Below, in pieces: positions 1 through 13,174 of a stretch of DNA of 64,000 nt (positions within the stretch are counted from its first letter, which is position 1; each line of letters begins with the position of its first letter). The stretch comes from Sceloporus undulatus. Its lineage: Eukaryota > Chordata > Lepidosauria > Squamata > Phrynosomatidae. Position numbers and translations under genes: made by a program. The stretch is taken from contig NC_056528.1 in NCBI RefSeq assembly GCF_019175285.1, positions 44,173,529-44,237,528 on the forward strand, given 5' to 3'. The notes beneath the pieces are model-generated. The model made no database searches. It was not told the origin of the DNA and saw only the letters and a list, made by a program, of their open reading frames with translations.

Positions 1-217
1 TTTACCCAAATTTGATGAAACTCTCACTGTAAAGTCAAAGGCTTTCATGGCCGGCATCCATAGATTGTTCTGTTGTTGATGGCAAGGCCTCGGGGTGGGA
101 GGATATAATGCAAAGAGGATTAGTGTCTGTTTAATAAGTGATCATTGTCTTCTGGGAATACCCCTGACCCTAGTTGGTTTTTCATTTGTATTTGCTGAGT
201 CCTGATTTGGCTGTTTT

Positions 218-385
218 TCAGGACTGGTAGCCAAGTTTTGTTCACTTTAAGGGTTCCTTCTTTCCTGTTGATGTTGTCCAGATGTTTGTGGCTCGCCATT
301 GACATCCACAAACACCTGGACAACTTCAACAGGAAAGAAGAAACCCTTATAGTGAACACAATTTGGCTACCAGTCGCCCTGCTTC
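218..385. repeat. Inverted repeat, possible head-to-head Penelope-like tails
   Basis: Arms of about 75 bases (from ACTGGTAGCCAAG to its complement CTTGGCTACCAGT-like end) flank a spacer of about 10 bases. Both arms can be read as HKHLDNFNRKE..WLPV, which resembles the C-terminal end of Penelope-like elements. The family call is tentative. Confidence 0.5.
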
Positions 386-1840
386 TATCCCAGCAGAACA
401 GACGTCCAGCCCATAGTTCAGCAGAATGAGCAAATTCTCTTCCCCCCCCCTCAGTATTTTTGTTCAACAATATATTCATCAACATCCATCATTTTCCATC
501 TTTTCCTCATCTATATAAAAAGTCCATTAATTATCTACAAATTCCCTTATCTCCTATCCTTTCTTGTTTCATTCATTGCTAGGATTGTACTTCCATTTTG
601 TTCTAAACTATCCTCTGTTTTCTCTGTTTATCAAATATCCTTATTCTCTCTTTCTATAACCAATACAATTCTTTTATATATAATACAATGGTGTATCATT
701 TCTTTTTTAAAATACTTTGTTTATTAGAGTTTTACAAATGTATAAAATAAAAAGTTACATCAAATAGGACATCAATATCATTACCTAACCAAAAAACACT
801 TTATCTTTCATTCATAGAAATAGTTCACCTTCTTGGATCTAATTATAATTTCTTCTTTTGTACCTTATTTACTTTCTTTGGTTTTCACCTTTGGGGATTA
901 TTGTCTGAAATTAAAGTCTATCTGCTTAACTTTATCCTTTTGTTTCTGTTCCCTTTACCTCCAAGTCATCTATATTCTCATTTATTCGATAGATGTTGTC
1001 TCTCCTTTTATCACCTTCCAATTATTTATTGTATTGATTTTTTGGATGATATTATTCTATTTATTGTCTGGTAATTGAGATATACAACTGATCATTTCTT
1101 AATTTATAGTTCAAGGTGTCTACACCTGCTTTTCTATAGCTTATACCAGCTTGCTGTTTAATAACAGTATATCATTGATCTCCGTCAAATTTCATACTTT
1201 ATATATAAATGTCCTATCTCAAATGTATCTTTTACTTTATGTTACCTTATTTCATTCCTTAATTCCATTCTTATTTTAATCTCATATCAATAATTCAGTT
1301 AGTTTGTCTGGACAATAATCACTATATTCTGAGAGTTATTATCTAAAACAAATCTTGTTGATACCATTAAATAATGATAGAATAATATATATTTTTAAAA
1401 CTTATATTTTCATTAGGATTGTGAGGTCAGGGCCCTTCTGTGTTTTATTTTTTAATAAGTTTAAAACACACACATATAAGACATCAATTAACGTGAATTA
1501 ACACAAACATTACAAAGGTAACAACAAACAAAAATACAGAAGTACAACAACGAAGGACAATAAGATTGACTTCCAGGAGTTCGTTCTGATCTATACTAGT
1601 CTTATTCAGTTATCCTGAAGTCTTCAAATATCATCTTAAAACAAAAAGAGCCATTTGGGATATACGTTCGAGAAACTAATTAATCTAGAACATGTTAATT
1701 CCAGTAAATACATTTGTCTTTCTACTTTCTTTCAACAGCTCTATATATATATAGAGAAAAAATATTTGCTGAAGGTAGGTAACTCCAATGTCCCTTTTAA
1801 GGATCCAACATCTTATCTGTTAGTCTATTAAAATTTAAGT
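386..1840. other. AT-rich sequence, likely L1 3' UTR and older L1 debris
   Basis: The stretch is very A/T-rich, with T-runs on the plus strand at about 704 and 1445 where minus-strand retroelement tails would end. No gene was seen. Confidence 0.35.
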
Positions 1841-1844
1841 GTTT

Positions 1845-2440
1845 CTCCTTTTTCTTTTAGATAATCTACGAGCGGAAGCCAGTCATTTTTGGATTCACTC
1901 CAATCGCCATTGTTCAAGATACAGGTAAGTTTATCCATCTCAATAAATTCAATCAATTTTTTTCTCATTAATATTAGGACAGTCTTTTTTTAATCCCAAG
2001 TTCTCATAAATACAATTCTAGCCGTAGCTGACATGTAACGTAAGAGTTGGCCAAATTTTCTTTCCATGTTTTCATCTGAGACCATGCTTTATAGGAAATA
2101 CTTAGGATCAAAGTTCAGCTTACATTTTAATATCTTTTTTATCAGATCATAGATTCCCTGCCAATATCTTTTTGTAATTCTGCAATTCCACCATAGGTTA
2201 ATATATGAACCTATAGATTCACCGCACTTCCAACATTTATTTGATGTCTTATAAATTTTGGCTTGAGTAAAATGCCATTTATATTGCACAGCCCTACTGT
2301 GTTTTATATATTTCTTTTTTTCTCTCCCCGCCTTCATTTTTAATTCCTCTTTCTGTTTTTTAATCTTTCTGAATGTATTCTTTGAACATATATTATCTTG
2401 GTTTTGAATGGAAATTAGATTGTCATTGTTAAATGAATAA
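1845..2440 (-). mobile_element. LINE-1 (L1) ORF2 C-terminal fragment
   Basis: The minus strand at 2337-2089 reads KCWKCGESIGSYINLWWNC, the Cys-rich C-terminal motif of L1 ORF2. Further C-terminal L1-like residues follow to about 1850. It is heavily truncated at the 5' end. Confidence 0.8.
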
Positions 2441-3084
2441 ATAAATATTTTAACACACCAACAATAGAACTAACTGAACAGACGGCAGCAGAGTCTCACA
2501 GTCGGCTGCGAGGCTGAAAACTAGTTTCAGAAGTGATCCAGGGAATGGACAATGCATTTTAAGATGTGGCTTGAAACAAATACATGCTCCCAGACATCAC
2601 TGAGCTGGTTAAATAGCCACAATATTTGGCACGTGGAACCACCTTCTGAATCAGTAGACTGAAAATGATTTACAATGATTTACGGTCATATCTGAAAAAC
2701 CATACACGACAAAATTGAGAAGCTCTGACCTAAGAGTACATTAAATACTGATATTCCCCCCCCCCAGATTTTTTTTTTTTTTAAAGTCTTGCAGAAAATT
2801 GAGGTATGGGCAAAAAAATGTCAGAAGAAAGATTTCATTCATGGTAGAGAAAATCTGACTTGTCAAGCTTTCTTAGTGAACCGTTTGTGAAACAGCTATT
2901 GGTTTGAGTGATCTGGCTAGTGCCAGAATGTGGGCCAGTCAGTCACTGGCTGAAGGTGGCTCCGTCAATCGTTTTCCATTCTGAGCCGCTTTCACCCATA
3001 AAATCAATCTAGTTTTGTTACAAAGAGATGGGCACACAGACTGCATCTTCTCAGGCGTGTTGGGACGGATGTTCTCTCAAAATA

Positions 3085-3210
3085 CAGTCAGCCCTCTGTA
3101 TCCATGGATTCTTTATCCACTGATTCAATCATCTATGGCTTGAAAATATTTCCACAAATGATAAACTCCAAAAAGGAAAACTTGATTTTGCCATTTGAGA
3201 TAAGGGACAC
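3085..3210 (+). mobile_element. Tigger/pogo-like DNA transposon end
   Basis: CAGTCAGCCCTCTGTATCCA, a TGGATTC step and a GATTCAATCATC-like step match the terminal region of Tigger-type elements. A related piece lies at 58505. Confidence 0.55.
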
Positions 3211-3217
3211 CATTTTA

Positions 3218-3551
3218 CTACTGTATATACTCGACTACAAGTTGAGAAATCTATGCTCCAAAATTGACCCTAAAATTTTGGGTAGACTTATATAAGGGTC
3301 AATACATCAGTAGTGTTTAGAAAGGTCCTAAAGCAAACAAGCCTTATATCCCAATCTCCATTGATCACCAGTTCCTTCTCTCTCCAGTCCATTTTGCAAG
3401 CCTTTGCTTCCTATCGGAAAATCTCCCCATTTAAATCAACTTCCTTCTTTCTCTAGTCTGTTTTGCAAGCCCTGATTTCCTATGGAAACAAGTCTCCATT
3501 TAAATCCACTTGCTTCTCTCTCTGCTACATTTTGCAAGACCTGGCTTCTCT

Positions 3552-3588
<37 letters not shown>

Positions 3589-3880
3589 CTCCATTTAAAA
3601 CCATCTCTCCAGTCCCTTTTGTAAAACCTTGCTTCCTTTCTCAATCTGATGGTTAAACCTCTCCTCCAGCACTTGGGAATCGGTTGGGAGAGGTCCAGAG
3701 AAGGAGAAGGAGGGAAGTAAGTGGAATTTCCCCCTTTCCATCCTTCGTTATAGCCCCCTAAGTTTTACTCTCGACCTATCTACATATCATATCAAAATCC
3801 AAGATTTTGACCCTAAAACCTTTCCTCAACTTATAGACGAGGTTGACTTGTACACGAGTATATATGGTATGTCATTGTAT
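3218..3880. mobile_element. Non-autonomous DNA transposon with TATATACTCG ends
   Basis: The left end TGTATATACTCGACTACAAG and the complement of the right end ATATATACTCGTGTACAAG form an imperfect terminal inverted repeat. TTGACCCTAAAA lies inside each end. A related short copy lies at 20715-20800. Confidence 0.6.
3553..3588. repeat. (CA)n microsatellite
   Basis: An uninterrupted run of about 17 CA units lies inside the DNA transposon. Confidence 0.95.
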
Positions 3881-4839
3881 ATAATAGGAGTTGAGCATCC
3901 TAGATTTTGGTATTCATGGGGGTTGGGGTGGTGGTCCTGGAGCCAGACCACTTGCTATTATTCCCTACAATAACCCGCTAAGTTAGCATTCAAGATATAG
4001 CTGTGTTAGTCTGTAGAATCAGAAAGAAGTTGGCAGCATGAGCCACAAGATCTCTCTGCATACCCATACGTTAGATTTGCTGACTTGCTGCCAACTTCAT
4101 GCTTCTTGCTGCAACCTTCTTTCTTTCTTTAGTTAGTCTCAAAAGTGCTATAAAATCTCTCTGCATACCGATAAGTTAGATTTGCCGAGAGGTAGCAACG
4201 ATCCAAAAATTACATTGTAAATTCCATGACCAAGCAGGAATTTGAATTTGTATCTCCCTGTTCTGAGTCCAGCACTTTAAAATTTATTCCATACCAGTTC
4301 TCTTAGAACAGTGGTTACAATTAAAAATGACACCAGGACTGAAGCATAGTGGTAGAAAACAAATGTTATGATTGATGTGCCAAATCTGCATCTCTAGAAT
4401 GCAAATTATTAATTATAATCATAGAACCCTGGCTTTGAGTGGCTTGAATGTGGCAACGCTATGCCTTCCCCCTTGAAAGAGATAGCTGTCTAAGACCAGT
4501 TGGAGCAGAATAAAGTGGGAGAATACAGCCACAGTTGTTCATCATGTATCCTGAGTAACAAATATGAATTGGTTTGAATAACACTATATAGTCTCTCTTT
4601 CCTTTAGCAAAGAAGAAAAGAAAGAATGTGCTCCTGTGTCCACTAAACACCTGTCCCTTCTCAAAGTAGCTTGCACCCTTTTGGAAAGGGCTGCTAAAAA
4701 TAAAACACTATTAATAAATAGGTCTCGGTGAGAAATGCACACTGACTTGCCTATCTGCACCTCCTAGAGCTGAATGCAGAAATGACCTCCACTTGTAATC
4801 AGAAATTATAGGGGTTTCTGAATGAAATGATTTATCTAA

Positions 4840-5345
4840 ATCCATTTCAATCTAGTTTCAGACCTGGCTATGGAACACTCTTTTCCACTTCAATCCAAGG
4901 AGGCTGTCCTGGTCCTAAACCAGTGTCTGTCCATGAGTTTGCCGTCATCCAGTAAAGGACTGGATGAGGACAAACAAGTTGAAACTCAGTCCAGACAAGA
5001 CAGAGGTGTTCCTGGTCAGTCAGAAGGCAGATCAGGGAATAGGCATCCAGCCTGTGTTAGATGAGGTTACACTCCCCCTGAAAACACAGGATCACAGTTT
5101 GTGGGTACTCCTGGACTCAGCTTTGAACCTGGAGGCCCAGGTCTCTGTGCTGACCAGGAGTGCTCTTGCACAGTTAAAGCTTGTGCACCAGCTGCGCCTG
5201 TTCCTTAAGATGCTGGATCTGGCCTTGGTGGTACATGCTTTGGTTACATGCCATTTGGACTATTGTAATGGGCTCTACGCGGGGCTGCCTTTGAAGAGTG
5301 TTCTTCAGTTTGTTCAAAGAACTGTGGCCATGAGCTCATTTTGAA
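4840..5345 (+). mobile_element. L2/CR1-clade LINE reverse-transcriptase fragment
   Basis: The frame 4964-5344 reads LKLSPDKTEVFLV, then HALVTCHLDYCNGLYAGLPL, typical of the C-terminal RT part of L2-like LINEs. Residues upstream continue the match in another frame, so the copy is decayed. Both ends are truncated. Confidence 0.85.
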
Positions 5346-6235
5346 TTTGTCTCAGCATTAGTTAAAATGTTCCCAGATTTAAAAAAAGAAAAATCAGCAG
5401 GCTACTGATCAGCAGGCTTCATGCATCATGAAAGATGTAAGCTCTCTCTGGCTTACAGCCTAAAGATATGTCTTTTTTTTAATTTAAAGTTTTTACTTAT
5501 AAAAAAAAATACCCAAGCAACTCTGCAGCATCAATCCCTTCAGTTTCTCTGCAATGTTTGTATATGAATGCCACTAGGATGGACTCTTATGCCATAGAGT
5601 TCAGCCACTTACATGCAAGCATGTTTGTTTTGTGATTTCTGTATCAGACAGTGGTGATCACAGACAAATATAATGTCTGTATAATAAATTTATAGTTTCT
5701 CGTGGATCAAAGTAGTTTCAAAAGTGTGGATGAAGTACTCAGATTATTTTGTCCACTAAAGATGCTTTCACTTTCCCAACCAGGTGTAAGAGATTCTTGG
5801 TCCCTTATGTGTCACAGAAGGAAATTTCCAAGATGGCAATGGCAAACCACTGCTGAATATTCCTTGCTTAAGGAAATACCATGAATTTTATGGAGTTGCC
5901 ATGAGTCCACAGGTGACTTGAAGACCATACACATAAGACAATATAGTCAGCCACCATGGCTATCTATGTGTGTACTTTCTAATGCCTCCTTTTACTGGCA
6001 CATATCCCAACACTAAATTATATGCACAGAAATCCAGTGCTGTATTAATACAAAGTATGGCACCACTTACATGTATGTTTCACTACTTCCCGCCAGAACA
6101 GAATCATACTTAGGCAAAACCGTAGCATGTAAGGGAGGAGCTTTGTTAATAGCTTATCTCTAGCAGTTGTCATCCTCCAGTATGTTCATCTGGTAAGATC
6201 TGGCTAGTGTCCCAGTGTGTACTCACAATGATTTT
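5346..6235. other. Intergenic, weak SINE remnant at 5820-5940
   Basis: GGCAATGGCAAACCACTGCT and a GTTGCCATGAGTCCACAGGT step resemble the 3' half of a CORE-SINE. Nothing else was recognised. Confidence 0.3.
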
Positions 6236-6239
6236 CTAC

Positions 6240-6412
6240 TGGATTAACTACACTCGCAGTAGTGGATAACCTTGGGCAAGTCATATTCTTTTAGCTTCAG
6301 AGGAAGGCAATGACAAGCCTACCTCAGAATAAATCTGGCCAAGAAAACCCTAGGAGAGGGTCATCATCAGTCAGAGCTGACTTGAACAAACCAGCACAAC
6401 AACTGCACTCAC
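6240..6412 (+). mobile_element. CORE-SINE (MIR-like) fragment
   Basis: It contains ACCTTGGGCAAGTCA, a CAGAGGAAGGCAATGACAAG step, GCCAAGAAAACCCTAG and the tail TCAGAGCTGACTTGAA. The tRNA-like head is degraded. Confidence 0.8.
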
Positions 6413-7165
6413 AGATTTAAATAGAGGTTTTTTGAGGTTCACAAGGATACAGTTTGATCGAAGAATATCTAGTAGCCTGTACAGTTTAGCAGCCTGTTTG
6501 AGCTGCAACGTATTTTACATTGAACTCAGTTCACTTATAACACAGAAATAAAGAAATCTGTTTTCCTGTGAGCATGAACCTACTCTGTGCAGGGATTCAA
6601 GCACTCTCTCATATGGCCAAGGCATCTAGATCAAATATAATGTTGTAGGCAAGTGCTGCCTTGGAGTTATGCCCCCCAATTTGTTTTTGCAACTTAAACC
6701 ATTCCACAAACCACCCTTTTTTGACCCCTCCAGAAACCTGCAGGAGTGGAAATTCACCTTTAAGTAGGTGGCATGTCCCTGTCACATTTTCTAGTTAGCA
6801 TTTTTAAAAAAGAGAAACTGACTAAACTGTAAATATTGCCAAGGTTTTAGCTTGGACATCTGCAGACATTTTGAAGCAGCCTTTCTTAGCAATAGCCTGA
6901 TATTCCACACGAACACAGCTATGTCTTTGAATTATAATATCACAATCCACTTCTGCAGTCATTGCAGAAGAATCAAAAGTAGCAGGGATTCCTGCAGCTG
7001 CCTCTTGAAGTTCAACCAGATACAGGAAGAGGTCTGAACATATCATCACTGGTTTTGCTGTGTTGGATTTGGAGGGCTGCATGGCTTAAAAGGTAGATTT
7101 GGTAGGGCAGCTTTGGGATATGTATCTGCAAAGATGTTGCTACAGAGATTATCACACTGCATGTC
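6413..7165. other. Intergenic, nothing recognised
   Basis: No gene or repeat could be assigned. The short open frames on both strands lack any motif. Confidence 0.3.
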
Positions 7166-7167
7166 TT

Positions 7168-7405
7168 TCCTCGATCTGGGCATGGGCTGAAACCAGGTTG
7201 GGACTGTGTCTTATCGCACAGCTCCATGCCCAGATCGTTGTCATGCCGTGCCAAATCAGGACTTAGCTAAAACGCTTCTTTTCTGTTCTTAGCACAGTAA
7301 TGGGAGACGTTCCAATTGGGTACTGGATGGTAACAATCTGGGCATGGAGCTGTGCGATAGCACATGGTCCCAGTCTGGTTTCAGCCCAGATTGGGGGGGA
7401 AAGCA
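7168..7405. mobile_element. MITE-like element with long inverted arms
   Basis: The arm 7172-7245 (GATCTGGGCATGGGCTGAAA onward) is the imperfect complement of 7328-7400. Both contain GCACAGCTCCATGCCCAGAT. The arms are about 70 bases and the spacer about 80. Confidence 0.65.
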
Positions 7406-7819
7406 GTGCAATAATCTTCTACGTCTCTTGATGCAGAATCCCAGCCACACATTTTTGGCCTGGATCTTTTTGACTTCAGTAGACTCATAGAAGCAATTGA
7501 ATTTACCAGTGTGTCAACTCACCTTTCAACAATTGATTAGGTAGCTCTGCATTGATTAGGTAGCTCTGCATTGATTAAGATTAAGACTAATCAATAAGAT
7601 TCAGGCCATTGACTGTACACTGGGACTCCCGTGGCTACTATAGCGTGTTTTCTGCTCAAAGGGAAATGTTCTTGGGCCACATGTACTTCAAAGCAGTGCT
7701 TGTAAAAACAACAACAAAACAAACAAGCAAACAACAACAATAACAAACCCAGAAAAGTGTTGCGTTCTATTCAGTGCAGAGCTTGGTCAACTCAATTTTC
7801 AATCAGAGATAGCTTTTCT

Positions 7820-8100
7820 CATTTGTGTTAGCCTTGGAGCTCATTCCCACTACAATTTAAAGCGACTTGCAGACCGGTTTATATGACTGTCGTTCTCATT
7901 TGAAACCGGTTCTGATTGCACATTGATCGATTTCTGTCGCTATAAAGCGAGGCAAATAAAACCCCCCGATTTTTCCATTGATGTTAATTATTTGAATGTC
8001 AGGCTCTCTCAGCCACTGTGGTTGATGCTTGATGTAACACACGTAGGGACATCGCCAGGGCAATCCCTCTGCGACATCACCAGAGGATGATATCATGTCA
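7820..8100. mobile_element. Fragment related to the GGCCTCATTCCCAC MITE family
   Basis: It contains AGCTCATTCCCACTACAATT and the same kind of GATCGATT/CGATTT interior as the complete element at 21682-22094. Only one end is visible. Confidence 0.45.
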
Positions 8101-8881
8101 TAGGTTTTGGCCCTGAAATATCAGATCTTGGAGGCTCTTGATGTGGAAGCCTTATTTCCAATATTTATATTAAGATTGCTGTACACTGAGAGATCTCTGT
8201 ATGAATGAAGGCCAAAACCCAGATCTGATTTGAATTCACTCCATACCCTTCTTGTAATCACAATGGCATGGGAATTGATGGAAGGCTTATAGAGATGGTT
8301 AGAATTTAGGGCTATCGAGGGGTGTCACTAGGAGGGTGGAGGGGTGTGGGCTGTAGCAGGTGACACCCTAAGAGGCGATGACACCCCATCTCCCCAAACA
8401 TCTGCTTTTAGATAGAAATGGGCTGTGGCATTTGCCTGCGTCCTTTTAAAATGCAGAAGAGTTTGTGTGAGTGGGGCAAGGCTCAGTGGGAAGAGAAAAG
8501 AGATGCACCAGTTTTTGAAAATAAAATAAAATAAAAACTGTATTACTTTAAAATTTTCTTTAAAAACATCACATCTTACAAAATTTTCACTTTAACCACA
8601 TGGAACTATGTACATGTAAATCCATTTAAGCCATGAGTAGGATTTTGTAATTTAAAGGTATAGTTGTAACTTTGCTAGTTGTTTATGGCACAACTGTTCC
8701 CATTACATCAGTTGATGAGTAACATTAGTACAAAAACATTACTAAGGATTCAATAAGGTGTGGTATTGGAAGAGGTCAATGAACGTGGGGGGGGGGGTGA
8801 CACTGTCCCGAATGATGCCAACCCTAGTGATACCACTGGAGTTCTCTGTTCCACTAACAGTACTATTTTCTGCCTTTCTAA

Positions 8882-9182
8882 GGGCCAATACAGATTGGCA
8901 CTTTATGCTGGCCTGGGCCCAAACTAGGGATGAAATAGGACTGATTGCGCACACACTCAAAGCCGTCTTGGTGTGTGCCCATCCATACGGGTACACCATG
9001 ATGACGCATGTGCATCACAGCACCCAAATGGCAATGGCCAGAAGGGGAGTCATGATGGCACATGAGCGCACCAATGACACCCCTTCCAGGAAACTGCTCA
9101 AAGCAGCTTCTTTTGGGGTGCAGATCAGTGTCGCAGCTGCTGTGGCACTGATCCAGGGCATACATGGGCGGCGTTTAGCCCC
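8882..9182. mobile_element. GC-rich MITE, PIF/Harbinger type (about 301 bp)
   Basis: The left end is TAA then GGGCCAATACAGATTGGCAC, and the right end is ...TTAGCCCC. The copy at 18991-19292 has nearly the same length and left end. A TAA flank fits Harbinger targets. Confidence 0.55.
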
Positions 9183-11146
9183 ACATTCTGCTATTCAGGG
9201 CATTTGGTTATAAACTGATCAACATCTCATATAATCACTCTTAAAGGTGCTTATGTTTGATGTTGTTCTTGAACCTCTTTCATGTTTTCTTTATCAGGAT
9301 CTAAAAATGATTCCTACCGATGGTCAAGAATCCAAAAATGTGTTATGTGTGGGCAAAATGTTGGAACCGCATGCCTATCTGCCAAGACTAGTGGGTCCAA
9401 TAAATAATTATAATGGAGGGAAATAAGAATATAAGACAAATTGGAACCAATCAGTGACTGTGTCAATATGACAAATTCTTACTGACATGGTAACATAGTT
9501 AGGAGGGAAAACTGGAACAGGTCATTCTAATCATCCAAATTTCAGGCATACAGCGACACTAAATCTTGCCACATTACCAAAAAAATACTGCTGTAGGCTT
9601 AGAATGATAGAAGCCATTAACATTTAGCTTATAGGGGGAAATAAATGTCATTAACATGAATGTGGTCCCTCTTCTTATATATGTCCTTCCAAATCTATAG
9701 CTATATGTCACCAGAAGATTCTTTGTTTCAGTAATGTGCAGTTTTGATCATGTAAATGGATCATTATATTTGACCATTGGGTCACAGGATTTGCATTACT
9801 TATAAATGATACAGTTACCAATTGAACAGGATGGATTTGGTCTCCAGGATATCAGACATCTACCATTAACACTTTAATGGTCACACATGGATCCTTTGTG
9901 CCTTACACCCCTCCTTCCTCTGGTTGCTCTCTGCCTGAAGCACACAACTGTTCTGATTTCCTTCTCCCATGTGACAACATTTCTATATCTGTCCTGTTCT
10001 TTTCCTTCTCTTCTGGTTCATGGCCATTGGCTGCGCTGCCTGAATCCAGAGGCGGGACAGGCTCATTTGATCCTTTATAATAACTCCCTAGTCCTTTGTA
10101 AAAACATTTCAGCAAATGCCACCAGCTCCTTTGTGATGACAGCATCTCCTTCAGTGCACCATTGATGGGAAGTGGCTAGATCTAAATGCTTTGATCTGTA
10201 AGCCAAGAAACTGTGTGCAGGATACTTAAAAGGACATTGGTGTGAATGAGACCAGTACACAGAGTTCTCTCCCAAGGACTACAACTTCCCGATGGGAAGG
10301 TGAGTAAATACTCTAAAGACAGCAGTTCCCTGCATGATCTGCATCAGTAATGATTTTCCAAGCTGATTAATATTTTGTACTGCATCCTTTCATAACTATA
10401 TTAAAGATAATTGGAAGCAGATTGCCTGATTGTAACCAACAATCCTGTTCTGGTTTCCAGCATATAAAAAAGGTGCTTTTCATAGCTGGAAAGGCTCTGC
10501 ACACTTGAAGGTACTTCTCCCAGTTTTGTGCTATTCTGCCTCCTTCTATCCTACCTTCATTGAGAAAGGCAGCACAGTCCCATAACCAACTCTGCAGCCT
10601 TTGGGACTGACTCAGTGGAGAATACAAAACTGGCTGGCATTGGCAGAAGGGAAAGAAGAAGAGCACATTTCGGATGGTCTGATCCAATAGAGGAAGCTGC
10701 AAGACCTGAGAAGGTCCATTAATGATCAGGGCCCTTGGAGTTCATTCATTCACAGAGTTAGCATAAGTCAAAGCTGACTTGATGGTGAATGACAAACAGC
10801 ATTTGGCTCAGTCTCATAGGGCGAAATGGGTAGGGAAATCTGCTTCACTGGTCCAGTTGTCTATACCTAAATAATCTATTATGTGAAATTTTGTATTTTA
10901 TAGAGTGTAATGAACTACATTTAGAAACTGTGTTGGAGACCAGAGGATATTACTTGACTTATGGAAGCATCTGGTAAGTGGGTTGTGAAGGTGGTGGAGA
11001 CATAGATAGCCCAGAATGGGGTTGGTTGGTCAGTTAGAAGTGAATGATGAGAAAAGTGGATGTGATGGACAATTATTTGAGTAGGAAATGTGTTTTACTT
11101 TCTTCCATACTGCATTATCTGGGCTTCAATTTGCTCTGAATTTATA
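9183..11146. other. Intergenic, few recognisable features
   Basis: Only a short CORE-SINE tail at about 10735-10800 (GCATAAGTCAAAGCTGACTT) was recognised. No gene was seen. Confidence 0.3.
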
Positions 11147-11200
11147 GTTTTTTGTGGGTTTTTCGGGCTATGTGGCCATGTTCTAGAAGAGTTTATTCTC
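11147..11200 (-). mobile_element. Penelope-like tail fragment
   Basis: It starts GTTTTTTGTGGGTTTTTCGG and runs through GGGCTATGTGGCCATGTTCT, the same boundary as the copy at 31297. It lacks the ribozyme-like part. Confidence 0.5.
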
Positions 11201-12531
11201 CGTTCCGGACTCCCTCGTTAAAGCAAATACTGCTTATGCTCAAGCCCCATTTAAATGAATGGGCTCATGCACATGGCAGTGCAGTAGTGCGGCACCGTGT
11301 GCGTGCCACAGGCACACACCCTATTGTCCCATGGGACCACGCTCTTTCTCCTCACGCAAGCAGCTTCAGTGTATGCTGAAAGCCACATAAGCACGCCCAC
11401 GTATGACATGGGCACAGCTGTGGGTGTGTGTGGGTGTGGGTGGTATGGACTACAGTTCTTTGAATCCCCACACTAATTGGATGGTTTTGGGAGCTGTAGT
11501 CCAAAAATGACTTTCATCCCTAAACTCTGCCTATGCTCAAGGGTCTGACACACATGCCCTAATATTGGGAGGTACTTGTTCAGAGGACTATCATGAGGGT
11601 TTCTAGAAGCAAAGAGCATATTTGCAATATGCTTTGAAAATGAATAAGGATAAATTTGTCATAAACAACGATGTTTTGTAGAAACAAGCACTGGTGTGCG
11701 TGAGTTAGAGAGGGAGAGGTCAATAATGTGACTCCTTGCGCAGACTGTAATATCTCAGTCATTTATTTATTGGGTTATTTATGTGTCTCCATAGTGGATA
11801 CCTACGGTTCAAAAAAAACTTCCCATCAGATATCCAGATGAATTGTGGATTTCATTTCTCATTTTAAGAACTTGTTTGCTCTGCCCCTTTGAAAGATGGA
11901 CTTGTCATGAAAGTAAAGGGATATTGAGGTCTGCTCTGCAACATTGCAACCTCACATGCTTTTACAGCTACTGAGCATGGATTGTTGGGCCCCAATCACA
12001 GTGGAACTTGTTCCAGGAGTCTTCCTGGAGTATTTTCAGTCTAGTTCTGATCTTCTCAGAGCTCTTGGGCATTACTCCCAGGAGTAAAAGCCTGTGGCTC
12101 CTCACTCTGTGACAAATTTGGCTCATGTGGTGTGTCCCTCACATTCACAAATGGCCTGATTCATTAATTGTGAATATGTCTGGGCCACAGGCAGCAATCC
12201 AAAGGCTCTTCTTTGCTGCTGCATCTTATTTCAGGGTGGCAAGTGCATAGGAGAGAACATCCTAGCTCAAGAAACAAAGGAGGAATCAAACCAACTAAGG
12301 CTGTACATGTTGATCCAAAAGAGCGAAAGTGGACAAAATATCTGGACTATAGCACAAAAGGGGCCCAAGCAGGGTCAAAAGCAAGTGAAGAAAGTACCAA
12401 AAGCAAGCCAAGATTCAGGAACTAGAGAGCAGGGACACCATCGTACCACAGATAGTGAAGCTATTGATCTGCAGATGTAGTACCTCAGCCTCCAACTCCC
12501 TCTCTTTAAGGTCTACATGTGAAGGTCTAGC

Positions 12532-12688
12532 CAGCGGTTCTCAACCTGTGGGTTTCGACCCATTGGAATCACCTAAGACCATGAACACATATTCCAATGG
12601 TCTTAGGAATAATTTTATGGTTGGTGGTCACCACAACATGAGGAACTGTATTAAAAGGTCACGACATTAGGAAGGTTGAGAACCACTG
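12532..12688. mobile_element. SPIN-type hAT non-autonomous transposon
   Basis: The left end CAGCGGTTCTCAACCTGTG mirrors the right end GGTTGAGAACCACTG. The interior has CACCTAAGACCAT, GGTCTTAGGAA and GGTCACCACAACATGAGGAA, as in SPIN elements. The flanks gtctagcc and gtctagac nearly repeat and fit the TCTAGA-like hAT target. The copy is internally deleted and about 157 bp. Confidence 0.8.
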
Positions 12689-13174
12689 GTCTAGACTCTG
12701 TTTCCAGGGCAGGACTGCCAGCCTTCTCTAGAGCTGCAGTCCAAAATTCAAAACTACTGCACCACATGTGCTTTTCTTGGCGGGAGCCATCTGGGCTCAC
12801 GTCTTCTCCTCCTCATCTAAGGAGACTCCTCCCGGTAGCATATGGCAGCATGTCCTGTACCCCATTGTGTGTTGGAAACATATATGCCCGTTGGACATGT
12901 TCTGGACCTCTAAGATGTCAGTCACCACACAGTGAAGACTGTGCCTCCAGTCGACTCTGTTGGTAAATAGCCACTGGACCAAGAACAAAGGTTTTTGTCT
13001 GTAGATAAGGAAAAACTGTTTCCCCAAACCATATACCCATGAAGGAAAATCAGTCTTTGTAAGAAAGAGTCTAAATGTTCAAGTATGCAGGATAAAAATA
13101 AAGAGGAAGGCAAAGAATATTGAATCTGATATTCATGGGGATGAGTATTGAAACGTGCCATATTGAGAAAGCAT

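Noticed and set aside
5460-5510. T- and A-rich tracts as a retroelement tail
   Set aside because: No element body could be tied to them.
8758-9213. 151-residue frame
   Set aside because: It overlaps the 301-bp MITE and the opposite strand is equally open. No domain was seen.
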